Source: Bog-473 sp963809825
GTDB taxonomy: Bacteria > Actinomycetota > Acidimicrobiia > Acidimicrobiales > RAAP-2
Assembly (NCBI GenBank): GCA_963809825.1
Contig: CAWELJ010000003.1
Location: forward strand, 372,001 to 436,000
Direction: 5' to 3'
Length of the DNA stretch: 64,000 bases
The position numbers and the translations under genes were made by a program. Under the pieces are notes generated by a model. The model was not told where the DNA came from. It saw nothing but the letters and a program-made list of their open reading frames with translations, and made no database searches. Below are positions 32,152 to 40,198 of the stretch, piece after piece; position 1 is the first letter of the stretch; the number at the start of each line of letters is the position of its first letter.

Positions 32152-33066
32152 ATGAACTTCTGGGTGACGTACCCGCTGACCTCGCATCCGTACAACCCCG
32201 AGTTCGTCACCAAGGCGGGGTTGACCGAGTTCTGTCGGGCCGCCGAGGCGGCCGGGTTCTCGGGGATCGGGTTCACGGACCACCCGGTCCCGACGGACCG
32301 CTGGCTGCAGGCGGGCGGGCATGACGCCCTCGATCCGTTCGTGGCGCTCTCCTTCTGCGCGGCGGCCACCGACCGCATCCGCCTGATCCCGAACATCCTG
32401 GTGTTGCCCTATCGCAACCCGTTCCTGGTCGCCAAGTCGGTCGCCACCATCGACGCGCTGTCCGGCGGCCGCTTCACCCTCTCCGTCGCCACCGGCTACC
32501 TGCGCGGTGAGTACGCCGCGTTGGGCGTCGACTTCGACCAGCGCAACGCGCTCTTCGACGACGCCATCGAGGCGATCCTCGGGATCTGGGGCAACGACGA
32601 CTACGCCCATCAGGGGTTGACGTACACGGCCAAGGGCCAGTCCGCGAACCCCAAGCCCGATCCCATCCCTCCGATCTGGGTCGGCGGGAACAGCCGGATG
32701 TCCCGTCGCCGGGTCGCCCGTTACGGGAACGGCTGGAACCCCTTCCCCGCGCCGCGGGTCCTGGCCGAGACGGCCAAGACGCGGCCGCTCGAGTCCCTGG
32801 ACGACCTGCGCCCGATGCTCGACGAGCTGTGGCAGTTCGTCGACGAGGCCGGGCGGGACCGCTCCACGATCGACGTGTCGTTCGGCACCGGTGCCGGCGG
32901 GGATCCGGGGAGCGACGCGTTCAATGCGGACGCCCACCTCGCCGCCGTCGAGGATCTGGCGCGGTTGGGGGTCACCTGGTGCGGCGCCGGCGTGCCCGGC
33001 GACTCGCTCGCCCATGCCGTCGAGTCACTCCAGCGCTTCGGCGAGTCGGTGATCGGGCCGGCGTAG
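32152..33066 (+). CDS. LLM-class F420-dependent oxidoreductase
   Basis: Encodes 304 residues with luciferase-like monooxygenase features: GLTEFCRAAEAAGFSGIGFTDHPVPTDRW, IRLIPNILVLPYRNPFLVAKSVATIDALSGGRFTLSVATGYLRGEYAALGV and PPIWVGGNSRMSRRRVARYGNGW. This TIGR03619-like type uses F420 in actinobacteria. It probably transfers hydride to or from a small catabolic substrate. It is followed by a DUF1330 gene and a nitroreductase on the same strand. Confidence 0.87.
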   Translation: MNFWVTYPLTSHPYNPEFVTKAGLTEFCRAAEAAGFSGIGFTDHPVPTDRWLQAGGHDALDPFVALSFCAAATDRIRLIPNILVLPYRNPFLVAKSVATIDALSGGRFTLSVATGYLRGEYAALGVDFDQRNALFDDAIEAILGIWGNDDYAHQGLTYTAKGQSANPKPDPIPPIWVGGNSRMSRRRVARYGNGWNPFPAPRVLAETAKTRPLESLDDLRPMLDELWQFVDEAGRDRSTIDVSFGTGAGGDPGSDAFNADAHLAAVEDLARLGVTWCGAGVPGDSLAHAVESLQRFGESVIGPA

Positions 33067-33084
33067 GTCCGGGTCGGAGGGCCG

Positions 33085-33384
33085 GTGACGACCTACGTGA
33101 TCTACCAGGCCGACGTCCTCGACCCCGCCGGGTACGAGGAGTACAAGGAGCAGGCCGCGCGGAGCGTCGCCGCCGCCGGTGGCCGGTACGTCGTGCGTGG
33201 CGGTGATGCCGTCGCCCTCGAGGGTGACATGCCTGCCGGCCGCACCGTGGTGCTCGCCTTCCCGACGCGGCAGGCCGCGCTCGACTGGCACCACGGCGCG
33301 GAGTACGCGGCGGCCCGCCGGCTGCGCGAGGGCGCGGCCCGAGCGACGCTCCACCTCGTGGACGGCGTGGACGAGGCCACGTAG
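33085..33384 (+). CDS. DUF1330 family protein
   Basis: Encodes 99 residues from a GTG at 33085 with a GGAGGG ribosome site. The sequence VIYQADVLDPAGYEEYKEQAARSVAAAGGRYVVRGG and GRTVVLAFPTRQAALDWHHGAEYAAARRLREGAA is characteristic of DUF1330, a dimeric alpha-beta barrel family of unknown function. It lies 18 bases after the LLM oxidoreductase and is probably co-transcribed. Confidence 0.88.
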   Translation: MTTYVIYQADVLDPAGYEEYKEQAARSVAAAGGRYVVRGGDAVALEGDMPAGRTVVLAFPTRQAALDWHHGAEYAAARRLREGAARATLHLVDGVDEAT

Positions 33385-33436
33385 CCCGGCCGGGCCACCC
33401 GTCCGCCGCCCCACGGCCGTTGGTAGGGTCGCCGCC

Positions 33437-34153
33437 ATGGCAGAGCGCACCGGCACCGGGGACATGGTCTCCCTCTACGACGGCCTGCTCAGCACCCGCG
33501 CCATCCGGCGCTACACCGACGAGCCCGTCCCCGACGAGGTGCTGCGCGACATCCTCTTCGCCGCCACCCGGGCGCCGAGCGGGTCCAACCGTCAGCCCTT
33601 CCGCTTCATCGTCCTCACCGACGGGCCGGTGGCCCGCGAGGCCAAGCGCCTCCTCGGCGAGGGGGCCCGCACGTTCTGGGCCGCCAAGCGGGAAGCCGAC
33701 GGCTACGACAAGGGGTCGGGCGCCGACACCGACTCCCCGAAGTCCCGCATGGCCCGCACCATGCAGCACTACGTCGACACCTTCGAGTCCGTGCCCGTGT
33801 TGGTCCTGGCCTGCTTCGTGCACTACCGCCACACCAATTACACGGACGGCGCCTCGGTCTACCCCGCCTGCCAGAACCTGCTCCTGGCCGCACGCGCCCT
33901 GGGCTACGGCGGCGTCATGACCGGCTGGCAGTTCGCCGCCGCCGCCGAGCTGCGCACCCTGCTGCACATCCCCGAGGAGGTCGAGCTCATGGCGACGATC
34001 ACGATCGGCCGCCCGCAGGGGCGGCACGGCCCGGTGCGCCGGAGGCCCCTCCCCGAGCTGGTCTACGGCGAGCGCTGGGGGGAAGCCCCCGGCTGGGCGG
34101 TCGACCCGGAGGGGGTCGCGCACACGGCGGCGGGGCCACCCGCCGCCAGCTAA
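33437..34153 (+). CDS. Nitroreductase family protein
   Basis: Encodes 238 residues. FMN-binding features are LLSTRAIRRYTDEPVPDEVL near the N-terminus, FAATRAPSGSNRQPFRFIVL, and ASVYPACQNLLLAARALGYGGVMTGW, with ATITIGRPQGRHGPVRRRPL at the end. The family reduces nitro compounds, quinones or enoates with NAD(P)H. The ribosome site is weak; the ATG at 33437 was chosen because the family N-terminus begins right after it. It is third in a probable LLM-DUF1330-nitroreductase operon. Confidence 0.86.
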   Translation: MAERTGTGDMVSLYDGLLSTRAIRRYTDEPVPDEVLRDILFAATRAPSGSNRQPFRFIVLTDGPVAREAKRLLGEGARTFWAAKREADGYDKGSGADTDSPKSRMARTMQHYVDTFESVPVLVLACFVHYRHTNYTDGASVYPACQNLLLAARALGYGGVMTGWQFAAAAELRTLLHIPEEVELMATITIGRPQGRHGPVRRRPLPELVYGERWGEAPGWAVDPEGVAHTAAGPPAAS

Positions 34154-34192
34154 TACAGTCTGGGTGTTGCGCCCGCTCGCGGAAGGCTGACC

Positions 34193-35380
34193 ATGCCCCC
34201 TGTCGACTCCCCCGTCTTCGACGCCGACAACCATTACTACGAGGCGCTGGACGCATTCACCCGCCACCTCGACCCGGAACTCGGGCCCCGGGTGATCCAG
34301 TGGGTGGAGGTCGGCGGCCGGCGCTACCACGCCCTGGGCGGCACGATCAGCCGGGCCGTCACCAACCCGACCTTCAACCCGATCGCCCCCGCCGGCGCGC
34401 TGGTCGACTACTTCCGGGGCAACCCCGACGGCCGCCCGATGCACGAGCTCATGGGGTCGCCCGAGCCCATCCGCCCCGAGTACCGCGACCGCGACGCCCG
34501 CCTCGCCACCATGGACGCCCAGGGCCTGGCCAAGGTCTGGCTCTTCCCGACCCTCGGCATGCTCTACGAGGAGTCGCTCAAGCAGGACCCCGGGGCGGTG
34601 GTGCTCCTGTTCCGGGCCTTCAACCGCTGGCTCGCCGAGGACTGGGGCATGGCGTACGCCGACCGTATCTTCGCCGCCCCCTACATCTCGCTGGCCGACG
34701 GGGACGAGGCCGTGCGCGAGCTCGAATGGGCGCTCGCCGCCGGGGCCCGCACCGTCGTGATGCGGGCCGCCGCGGCGACCACCGTGTCGGGACCGCTCTC
34801 ACCGGCCGCCGACGCCTACGACCCCTTCTGGGCCCGGGTGAACGAGGCCGGCATCACGGTGGTCGTGCACGCCGGCGACGCCGGGCTCTCCTCCAACGGT
34901 TATGCGCCCGACGGCTTCTCGGCCTCGTTCCGCTCGGGCGGGGGCAGGCCGAGCATCAAGATGTTCGCCATCGAGCGAGCGGCCCACGACTTCCTGGCCA
35001 CCCTCATCCTCGAGAAGCTCTTCGACCGCTTCCCCAACCTGCGCATCGCATCGGTCGAGAACGGCTCCGAGTTCCTGGCCCCCCTCTTCAAGAAGATGCG
35101 CACGACGGACAAGCGCATGCCGGGCTATTTCACCGAGGACCCCGTCGTCACCTTCCGTCGCCACGTGTGGATCAATCCCTTCTGGGAGGACGACGTCAAC
35201 GAGATCGTGGACCTCATGGGCGACGATCGGGTGATCTTCGGGTCGGACTGGCCGCACATCGAAGGACTGCCCGAACCGACGGACTGGGCGACCGAGCTGC
35301 AGAAGCTGCCGCCCGGGTCGGTGGCCAAGATCATGGGCGGCAACGTGTCCGAGCTCAACGAGCGGCGGCCGGCATCGTGA
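34193..35380 (+). CDS. Amidohydrolase family 2 protein
   Basis: Encodes 395 residues. It shows the amidohydrolase-2 (ACMSD-like) pattern: VFDADNHYYEALDAFTRHLD with a metal-type motif at the start, VWLFPTLGMLYEE, VVVHAGDAG in the middle, FPNLRIASVENGSEFL, and the C-terminal metal Asp in VIFGSDWPHIEG. Members decarboxylate or hydrolyse aromatic and cyclic substrates. The second residue of the first metal motif (DNHYY rather than HxH) is typical of a widespread subgroup in actinobacteria. Its stop overlaps the zwf GTG (GTGA). Confidence 0.85.
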   Translation: MPPVDSPVFDADNHYYEALDAFTRHLDPELGPRVIQWVEVGGRRYHALGGTISRAVTNPTFNPIAPAGALVDYFRGNPDGRPMHELMGSPEPIRPEYRDRDARLATMDAQGLAKVWLFPTLGMLYEESLKQDPGAVVLLFRAFNRWLAEDWGMAYADRIFAAPYISLADGDEAVRELEWALAAGARTVVMRAAAATTVSGPLSPAADAYDPFWARVNEAGITVVVHAGDAGLSSNGYAPDGFSASFRSGGGRPSIKMFAIERAAHDFLATLILEKLFDRFPNLRIASVENGSEFLAPLFKKMRTTDKRMPGYFTEDPVVTFRRHVWINPFWEDDVNEIVDLMGDDRVIFGSDWPHIEGLPEPTDWATELQKLPPGSVAKIMGGNVSELNERRPAS

Positions 35381-36861
35381 CCGAGGTCGTCGACCGGAGC
35401 GAGACGGTGGCCTCGGTGGCGCCGGCGTCCCAGATGGAGCCGCACGTGATCATCCTGTTCGGGGCGACGGGCGACCTGGCGGCGCGCAAGCTGCTGCCGG
35501 GGCTGCTCCATCTCTCCCAGACCGGGATGATGCCCGAGTACCGGATCGTCGGCAGCTCGACGAGCAACCTGAGCGACGAGGACTTCCGCCACCTGGCCCG
35601 CCACGCCTGCGATCAGTTCGCCACCGGCAAGATCTCGCTGCTGCAGTGGGCCAACTTCGAGAAGCGGCTGACCTTCGTGTCCACCGCTGCGGGGCCGGAG
35701 GCCCTTGCCGAGGCCGTGCACCAGGCGGAGGACGCAATCGGGGGCGAGCCACGCCGGCTCCACTACCTGAGCATCCCGCCGGTGGCGGACCGCGACGTGA
35801 TCCAGATGCTGGCCGACGCCAAGTTGGTCGAGCGCTCGCGGGTGATCTTGGAGAAGCCGTTCGGAACCGACCTCGCCAGCGCCGTCGCACTCAACGACAT
35901 GCTGCACCAGTACTTCGACGAGAGCCAGATCTTCCGCATCGATCACTTCCTCGGGAAGGAGGCGGCCCAGAACATCCTGGCCTTCCGCTTCGCCAACGGC
36001 CTCTTCGAGCCGATCTGGAACCGGGACCACATCGACCACGTGCAGATCGACGTGCCCGAGACGCTCGGCGTCGACGACCGGGTCAAGTTCTACGAGGCGA
36101 CCGGCGCGTTCAAGGACATGGTGGTCACGCACCTCTTCCAGATCCTCGGCTTCATGGCGATGGAACCCCCGACGGAGCTCTCCGCGGGCCCTATCAACGA
36201 GGAGAAGAACAAGGTCTTCCGCTCCATGCGCCTCCTCGATCCGACCCAGGTCGTGCGCGGCCAGTACGAGGGCTACCGGGACATCCCCGGCGTGGCGGCC
36301 GATTCCGACACCGAGACGTTCGTCGCCATGCGCTGCGACATCGACAACTGGCGCTGGGCCGGCGTGCCCTTCTTCCTGCGCACCGGAAAGCAGCTGGGCG
36401 GCGGCGAGCGCATCATCTCCATTGCATTCCGTGAGCCCCCGAAGTCCATGTTCCCCGACGACTCGGGCATGGGCAGCCAGGGCCCCGACCACCTCACCTT
36501 CGACCTGGCCGACTCGTCGAAGCTGTCACTCTCCTTCTACGGGAAGCGGCCGGGGCCGGGCATGAAGCTCGAGAAGCTCAGCCTGCAGTTCGCGCTGCAC
36601 GAGACGGGGCAGGATGCCGACGTGCTCGAGGCCTACGAGCGCTTGATCCACGACGCCATGGTCGGCGACCACACGCTGTTCAACACCGCCGAGGGCATCG
36701 AGCGGCTGTGGGAGATCTCGACACCCCTGCTCGACGACCCGCCCGCCGCGCAGTCCTACCCCAAGGGGAGCTGGGGACCACCGGCCATCACCGATCTCAT
36801 CGCGCCCCGCACCTGGCGGCTGCCCTTCGAGCGCCGCTGGCGCGGGACCTCGGCTTCCTGA
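35377..36861 (+). CDS. zwf: Glucose-6-phosphate 1-dehydrogenase
   Basis: Encodes 494 residues from a GTG that overlaps the amidohydrolase stop. Features are the NADP Rossmann motif ILFGATGDLAARKLLPGL, substrate/catalytic motif FRIDHFLGKEAAQNIL with the conserved His, EKPFGTDLASA, and the C-terminal RTGKQLGGGERIISIAF and GDHTLFNTAEGIERLWEI. It oxidises glucose-6-phosphate to the lactone, giving NADPH. Length is normal. Translational coupling to an amidohydrolase rather than to other pentose-phosphate genes is unusual. It is convergent with the next gene, with one base between stops. Confidence 0.95.
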   Translation: MTEVVDRSETVASVAPASQMEPHVIILFGATGDLAARKLLPGLLHLSQTGMMPEYRIVGSSTSNLSDEDFRHLARHACDQFATGKISLLQWANFEKRLTFVSTAAGPEALAEAVHQAEDAIGGEPRRLHYLSIPPVADRDVIQMLADAKLVERSRVILEKPFGTDLASAVALNDMLHQYFDESQIFRIDHFLGKEAAQNILAFRFANGLFEPIWNRDHIDHVQIDVPETLGVDDRVKFYEATGAFKDMVVTHLFQILGFMAMEPPTELSAGPINEEKNKVFRSMRLLDPTQVVRGQYEGYRDIPGVAADSDTETFVAMRCDIDNWRWAGVPFFLRTGKQLGGGERIISIAFREPPKSMFPDDSGMGSQGPDHLTFDLADSSKLSLSFYGKRPGPGMKLEKLSLQFALHETGQDADVLEAYERLIHDAMVGDHTLFNTAEGIERLWEISTPLLDDPPAAQSYPKGSWGPPAITDLIAPRTWRLPFERRWRGTSAS

Positions 36862-36862
36862 G

Positions 36863-37840
36863 TCAGGGCTGCCGGCCGGTGTAGGCCACGAGCTGCGCCA
36901 TCGGGTCGGCGGTCGGGCCCGCCGGGACCTCCGCGCCGAACGCGTCACCGTCGCGCAGGGCAGGCTGGATCAACCCGCCGCGGGCGAGGCCCAGCACGTA
37001 GGTGCTGAGCCCGTCGTTGCCCGGGAGCTCGCGACCGGTGGCGCGGGCGTAGTCCCAGGCGTGCACGAGCAGCTCCATGGACAAGATGCGCGACGCCAGC
37101 TCGGCCGGCATCTCCCCACCCGCCAGCTGGACGGTCCCCTCCAGGCCGCGGCGGCGCCAACCCTCGAGGACGGGCTGGGCCAGGTCCGAGATGCGGACTT
37201 CGTACGCCGCGTCCTCGTCCGGCGAGACCGACACCCCGGCGCAGCCACCCAGGGCGACGAGCGATCCCGCCAGGTGGCCGGTCAACTGGTCGACGTCGAA
37301 CTTGGCGCAGGGCGTCTGCGCCTTGCCGTCACCGGGCCCCATGCCCCGCAGCACATGGGCGCACAGGGCCAGCGAAGCCTCCGCCGCGCTGAGCTGGTCC
37401 CACGCCGCCGCGTCGCGCTGGAGCGAAGGATCGAGGCCGGCGTCGCCCTCCTGGCCGGCGGCCACCAGCCGCCCCAGGAAGTGGTCCCAGCCCTGGGAGT
37501 GGTTGTCGTCCTGCTCGGGCGTCAAGCCCTCGTGCACGAGTCGCACCGTCGTACCGCCCTCGGCCGGCTCGAGCGTGACGGTGACCGTCGACGCACCGGG
37601 GGGAAGCGCCTCGTCGCCCTCCCAGCCGAACGTGTAGACGAGCCGCCGGCCCGGCTCGATCTCGACGAAGGACCCGCCCGCGTTGGCGCCCGGCACCACG
37701 GTCCAGCGGTAGTCGCCGCCGGCTCGCAGGTCGACCCGGGCCGACAGCGCCTGCCAGCGCCGCAGGCGCTCGGGCTCGGTCAGCAGGGCGAAGGTCTGGT
37801 CGGCGTCGAGCGGCACGAGGACCGACTTGTCAATCGTCAT
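36863..37840 (-). CDS. SRPBCC (AHSA1-like) and TIGR03086/DinB-like fusion protein
   Basis: Encodes 325 residues from ATG at 37840 (MTIDKSVLVPLDADQTFALL). Residues 1-140 form an AHSA1/SRPBCC ligand-binding fold: LTEPERLRRWQALSARVDLRAGGDYRWTVVPGANAGGSFVEIEPGRRLVYTFGWEG..VTVTLEPAEGGTTVRLVHEGL. Residues about 145-325 resemble the TIGR03086 mycothiol-dependent/DinB-like metal-binding proteins (CAKFDVDQLTGHLAGSLVALGG, SMELLVHAWDYARATGRELP). The gene overlaps its ArsR regulator by 11 bases. Function is unknown; the context is the common ArsR-SRPBCC unit in which the regulator represses both. Confidence 0.82.
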   Translation of the reverse strand: MTIDKSVLVPLDADQTFALLTEPERLRRWQALSARVDLRAGGDYRWTVVPGANAGGSFVEIEPGRRLVYTFGWEGDEALPPGASTVTVTLEPAEGGTTVRLVHEGLTPEQDDNHSQGWDHFLGRLVAAGQEGDAGLDPSLQRDAAAWDQLSAAEASLALCAHVLRGMGPGDGKAQTPCAKFDVDQLTGHLAGSLVALGGCAGVSVSPDEDAAYEVRISDLAQPVLEGWRRRGLEGTVQLAGGEMPAELASRILSMELLVHAWDYARATGRELPGNDGLSTYVLGLARGGLIQPALRDGDAFGAEVPAGPTADPMAQLVAYTGRQP

Positions 37841-38213
37841 GGGGAGTCCCTTTCTCCGATGGTGCACGTGGATGCGGTGGATCGGCGGCGGCGAGCTGCT
37901 CGAGCTCGCTGGTCCAGAAGGCGTCGAGGGTGCTGCGCAGCGCCGCCATGCCCGCCGGGACGAGCCGGTAGCGGCGGAACCGGCCGTCCTGCCGGGCCTG
38001 CACCAGGCCGGCTGCGGCCAGGACCCCGAGGTGCTGCGAGACGGCCGGGCGGGTCACCGAGAACTCGGCCGCCAGCTCCGTGACCGTGCGCTCGCCACCG
38101 CGCAGCAACTCCAGCAGCCGGCGGCGGTTGGGCTCGGCCAGCACGGCGAGGAGGTCGGGGGTGACAGGCGGCGCCCCGGCCCCGGGCTGCGTCTGGCTCG
38201 TGGTCACCGTCAC
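37830..38213 (-). CDS. ArsR-family transcriptional repressor
   Basis: Encodes 127 residues from a GTG at 38213. The winged helix reads DLLAVLAEPNRRRLLELLRGGERTVTELAAEFSVTRPAVSQHLGVLAAAGLVQARQDGRFRRYRL. No metal-binding CxC is present, so it belongs to the non-metal ArsR branch usually paired with SRPBCC proteins. A perfect inverted repeat lies 10 bases upstream and probably is its own operator. The distance from the likely -10 suggests a leaderless transcript. Confidence 0.9.
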   Translation of the reverse strand: MTVTTSQTQPGAGAPPVTPDLLAVLAEPNRRRLLELLRGGERTVTELAAEFSVTRPAVSQHLGVLAAAGLVQARQDGRFRRYRLVPAGMAALRSTLDAFWTSELEQLAAADPPHPRAPSEKGTPHDD

Positions 38214-38222
38214 CGCACAACA

Positions 38223-38240
38223 TGTTAGTAGAGACTAACA
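38223..38240. promoter_or_regulatory. ArsR operator: TGTTAGT-N4-ACTAACA
   Basis: TGTTAGT (38223-38229), spacer AGAG, ACTAACA (38234-38240) is a perfect 7-4-7 inverted repeat between divergent ArsR and a small plus-strand gene. Read on the minus strand it overlaps a TAACAT -10 element (38222-38227), so binding would block transcription. Only about 8 bases separate that -10 from the GTG, which fits a leaderless mRNA. Confidence 0.65.
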
Positions 38241-38335
38241 CGTTGGGCGCGGACCGCAAGCCCGTACCCGGGGCGCCCAGGGGCTAGATAGAGCGACCTG
38301 CGCCGAGCGACGACGCACGCGACAAGGGAGACGAA

Positions 38336-38605
38336 ATGCCGAGAATGGTGATCACCCACAACGTGGTCGACGTCGACGCGTGGTTGCAGTTCAAGTCGGA
38401 GCGGGCGGAGAGCGTCGTCGCCATGGGAGGGAGCAACGTGGTGGATCTGGTGGCGCACGACGGCAGCAACGCCGTCGCCGTGATGGCCGACGTGGACGAT
38501 GCCGCCGCCATGATGGCGGGTCTGGCCGCACCGCCGCCGGAGGTCGCGGCCGCGATGGAGCGGCACGGCGTCCACCCACCCCTGGTGGCCTACGTGGAGA
38601 AGTAG
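38336..38605 (+). CDS. Small hypothetical protein
   Basis: Encodes 89 residues, MPRMVITHNVVDVDAWLQFK and onward, behind an AGGGAGACGAA ribosome site. The sequence VITHNVVDVDAWLQFKSERAESVVAMGGSNVVDLVAHDGSNAVAVMADVDD resembles small ferredoxin-fold (ABM/cyclase-like) proteins with alternating strands and helices. It has no catalytic signature. It is divergent from ArsR and could respond to the same operator, which is inference. Confidence 0.65.
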   Translation: MPRMVITHNVVDVDAWLQFKSERAESVVAMGGSNVVDLVAHDGSNAVAVMADVDDAAAMMAGLAAPPPEVAAAMERHGVHPPLVAYVEK

Positions 38606-38615
38606 TCCGTCCCGC

Positions 38616-39170
38616 TCAGGGCTGCGGTGGGGGCCAGCGCGTGTTCGCTTCTTCGAAGAGCCGGCGGGTGCGTTCGAGGTCGCGGGGCCGCTCTTCGTAG
38701 GTCTCGGGGTCCCACTCGGAGCGCTCGACGGTGAAGAAGTCACCGCCGTAGACGTGCAGCGCCACCGCGTACTCGCGGCGGGAGTTGGCGACCGAGTGGA
38801 TGACGTCGTCGCCGAGGACGAGGACGTCGCCGGCCGGCAGGTCCCGGCCGCCCGCTGACTCGAGGCCGCCGGGAGCCCGTCGGAAGAACGCGTTGTCCTC
38901 CTGGCCCCCGTACATGCCGATGGCCGCCCACATGCGGTGCTCGTGGGGGTACAGGGACATCCCCGGTGTCCATGCGACCTGCAGCACCGTGAGCTCGGAG
39001 GTGTTGTGCAGGGTCGTGATGCCACCGACCTCGACGGGACCGAGCGCCTCTTCGAGCCCCGCCGGGTGGGCCACCAGCTCATCGAGCACGTCGCGCACGG
39101 CCAGGACGGGCGTGTGCTCCGCCAGCGCGGCCTGGCACCGCGTGACGATGTCGTCGACCGTGAGCGCCAT
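38616..39170 (-). CDS. Cupin-type protein resembling cysteine dioxygenase
   Basis: Encodes 184 residues starting MALTVDDIVTRCQAALAEHT at 39170; the longer open frame upstream crosses a promoter and is rejected. Cupin motifs: the first metal motif WTPGMSLYPHEHRMWAAIGMYGGQEDNAFFRR with HxH and a Glu-like residue, and the second VLGDDVIHSVANSRREYAVALHVYGGDF with a His. This is the pattern of thiol dioxygenase-like (CDO/PCO) cupins. It may oxidise a small thiol with iron; the substrate is unknown. It is divergent from the ABM-MarR operon. Confidence 0.8.
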   Translation of the reverse strand: MALTVDDIVTRCQAALAEHTPVLAVRDVLDELVAHPAGLEEALGPVEVGGITTLHNTSELTVLQVAWTPGMSLYPHEHRMWAAIGMYGGQEDNAFFRRAPGGLESAGGRDLPAGDVLVLGDDVIHSVANSRREYAVALHVYGGDFFTVERSEWDPETYEERPRDLERTRRLFEEANTRWPPPQP

Positions 39171-39222
39171 CACACCAAGACTACGGCCATCGGCCGTGAG
39201 CCGACCGCCGGACAATCCTCCC

Positions 39223-39280
39223 TTGACATCTCCGTCGCACTCCATTATCTTGATATCAAGATAATGGTCCTCAAGATAAT
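39223..39280 (+). promoter_or_regulatory. Promoter overlapped by a perfect MarR-type palindrome
   Basis: TTGACA (39223-39228), a 17-base spacer and TATCTT (39246-39251) form a good sigma-70 promoter. A perfect 22-bp palindrome (39244-39265, half-site ATTATCTTGAT) covers the -10, and a further half-site TCAAGATAAT lies at 39271-39280. Such AT-rich palindromes are classic MarR operators, and a MarR gene is the second gene of the operon it controls. Confidence 0.75.
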
Positions 39281-39305
39281 GGGGCCACGAGAGAGAGGTG
39301 GACAC

Positions 39306-39581
39306 ATGGCACAGGCGACATTGCTGGTTCGACACGAGGTCGCGGACTACGCGGCCTGGCGCTCGGCCTACGAGAGCGTCGACGGGCTACGCCAGGAACA
39401 CGGCTGCACCGAGGCCGAGGTGCTGGTCGACCCCGCCGACAAGCAGGACGTGTACGTCCTGCACCGGTTCCCCACCGTGGAGCAGGCGCAAGCCTTTGCC
39501 GGCAGCACCGAGCTGCGTGAGGCCATGGGTCGCGCCGGGGTCAAGGGCGCACCGCGGATCGAGATCGCGGTGGAGGCGTGA
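39306..39581 (+). CDS. Antibiotic-biosynthesis-monooxygenase-like (cyclase fold) protein
   Basis: Encodes 91 residues, MAQATLLVRHEVADYAAWRS and onward. The ATG at 39306 follows GAGAGAGGTGG. The layout ATLLVRHEVADYAAWRSAYES..GCTEAEVLVDPADKQDVYVLHRFPTVEQAQAFAGSTELREAMGRAGV is that of a single-domain ABM/dimeric alpha-beta-barrel protein. Members can be cofactor-free oxygenases or ligand binders; activity here is unknown. First gene of an autoregulated MarR operon. Confidence 0.8.
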   Translation: MAQATLLVRHEVADYAAWRSAYESVDGLRQEHGCTEAEVLVDPADKQDVYVLHRFPTVEQAQAFAGSTELREAMGRAGVKGAPRIEIAVEA

Positions 39582-39582
39582 A

Positions 39583-40167
39583 CTGAGCCCGTCTCCGCCG
39601 GGCAACCGAGGTGGCGCCCGCAAGGGCGCTGCCTCGGCGCTGCCCGAGGTGGCGGCATTCGAGAAGGAGTTTCCCGGGGCGTCCTGGCTTTCCGCCCAGG
39701 TCATGCGCAACCTCGAAGTGGTCGGAGGCCACGCCGAAGCGCTGGTCGCTGCGGTGGCACGTCGTCACGGCCTGTCGCACGCAGCGCTCAACGCCCTCGC
39801 CGTGATCGAGGGGAACGGCGCTCCCATGACCGCCGGCGCCGTCGGCGCCCACATGCACATCACGAGCGGAACCATGACCAGCGTGCTCGACACCTTGGAG
39901 CGCAACGGGTACATCCGGCGGCTCGCCGATCCCGACGACCGTCGTCGGGTCCTCGTGGACGTGACACCAGAGGCCCAAGCCGTGCTCAATCGGCTGCTCC
40001 CCGAGGTCGTCCAGACCACCACGGCCGTGCTGGCCGGAATCGGCGACACCGAGCTCTACGCCTTCTTGGACACGCTGGCTCGTATCCGCGATGCCATCGC
40101 CGCCGCCCCGGACGATCTGCCGGCCGCGCCCCCTCGTCGCACGCCCCGCAACCTCAGGCGTTCCTGA
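39583..40167 (+). CDS. MarR-family transcriptional regulator
   Basis: Encodes up to 194 residues. The winged helix reads VARRHGLSHAALNALAVIEGNGAPMTAGAVGAHMHITSGTMTSVLDTLERNGYIRRLADPDDRRRVLVDVTPEAQ. The start is uncertain: no ATG or GTG lies close to the preceding stop, but a CTG at 39583 has a GGAGG ribosome site (39572-39576) at ideal distance. A GTG at 39649 without a ribosome site would give 172 residues and keep the whole domain. It should repress its own operon by binding the palindrome at 39244-39265. Confidence 0.88.
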   Translation: MSPSPPGNRGGARKGAASALPEVAAFEKEFPGASWLSAQVMRNLEVVGGHAEALVAAVARRHGLSHAALNALAVIEGNGAPMTAGAVGAHMHITSGTMTSVLDTLERNGYIRRLADPDDRRRVLVDVTPEAQAVLNRLLPEVVQTTTAVLAGIGDTELYAFLDTLARIRDAIAAAPDDLPAAPPRRTPRNLRRS

Positions 40168-40198
40168 AGACGAACGCCGGGGAGCACCACCCCCGGGC

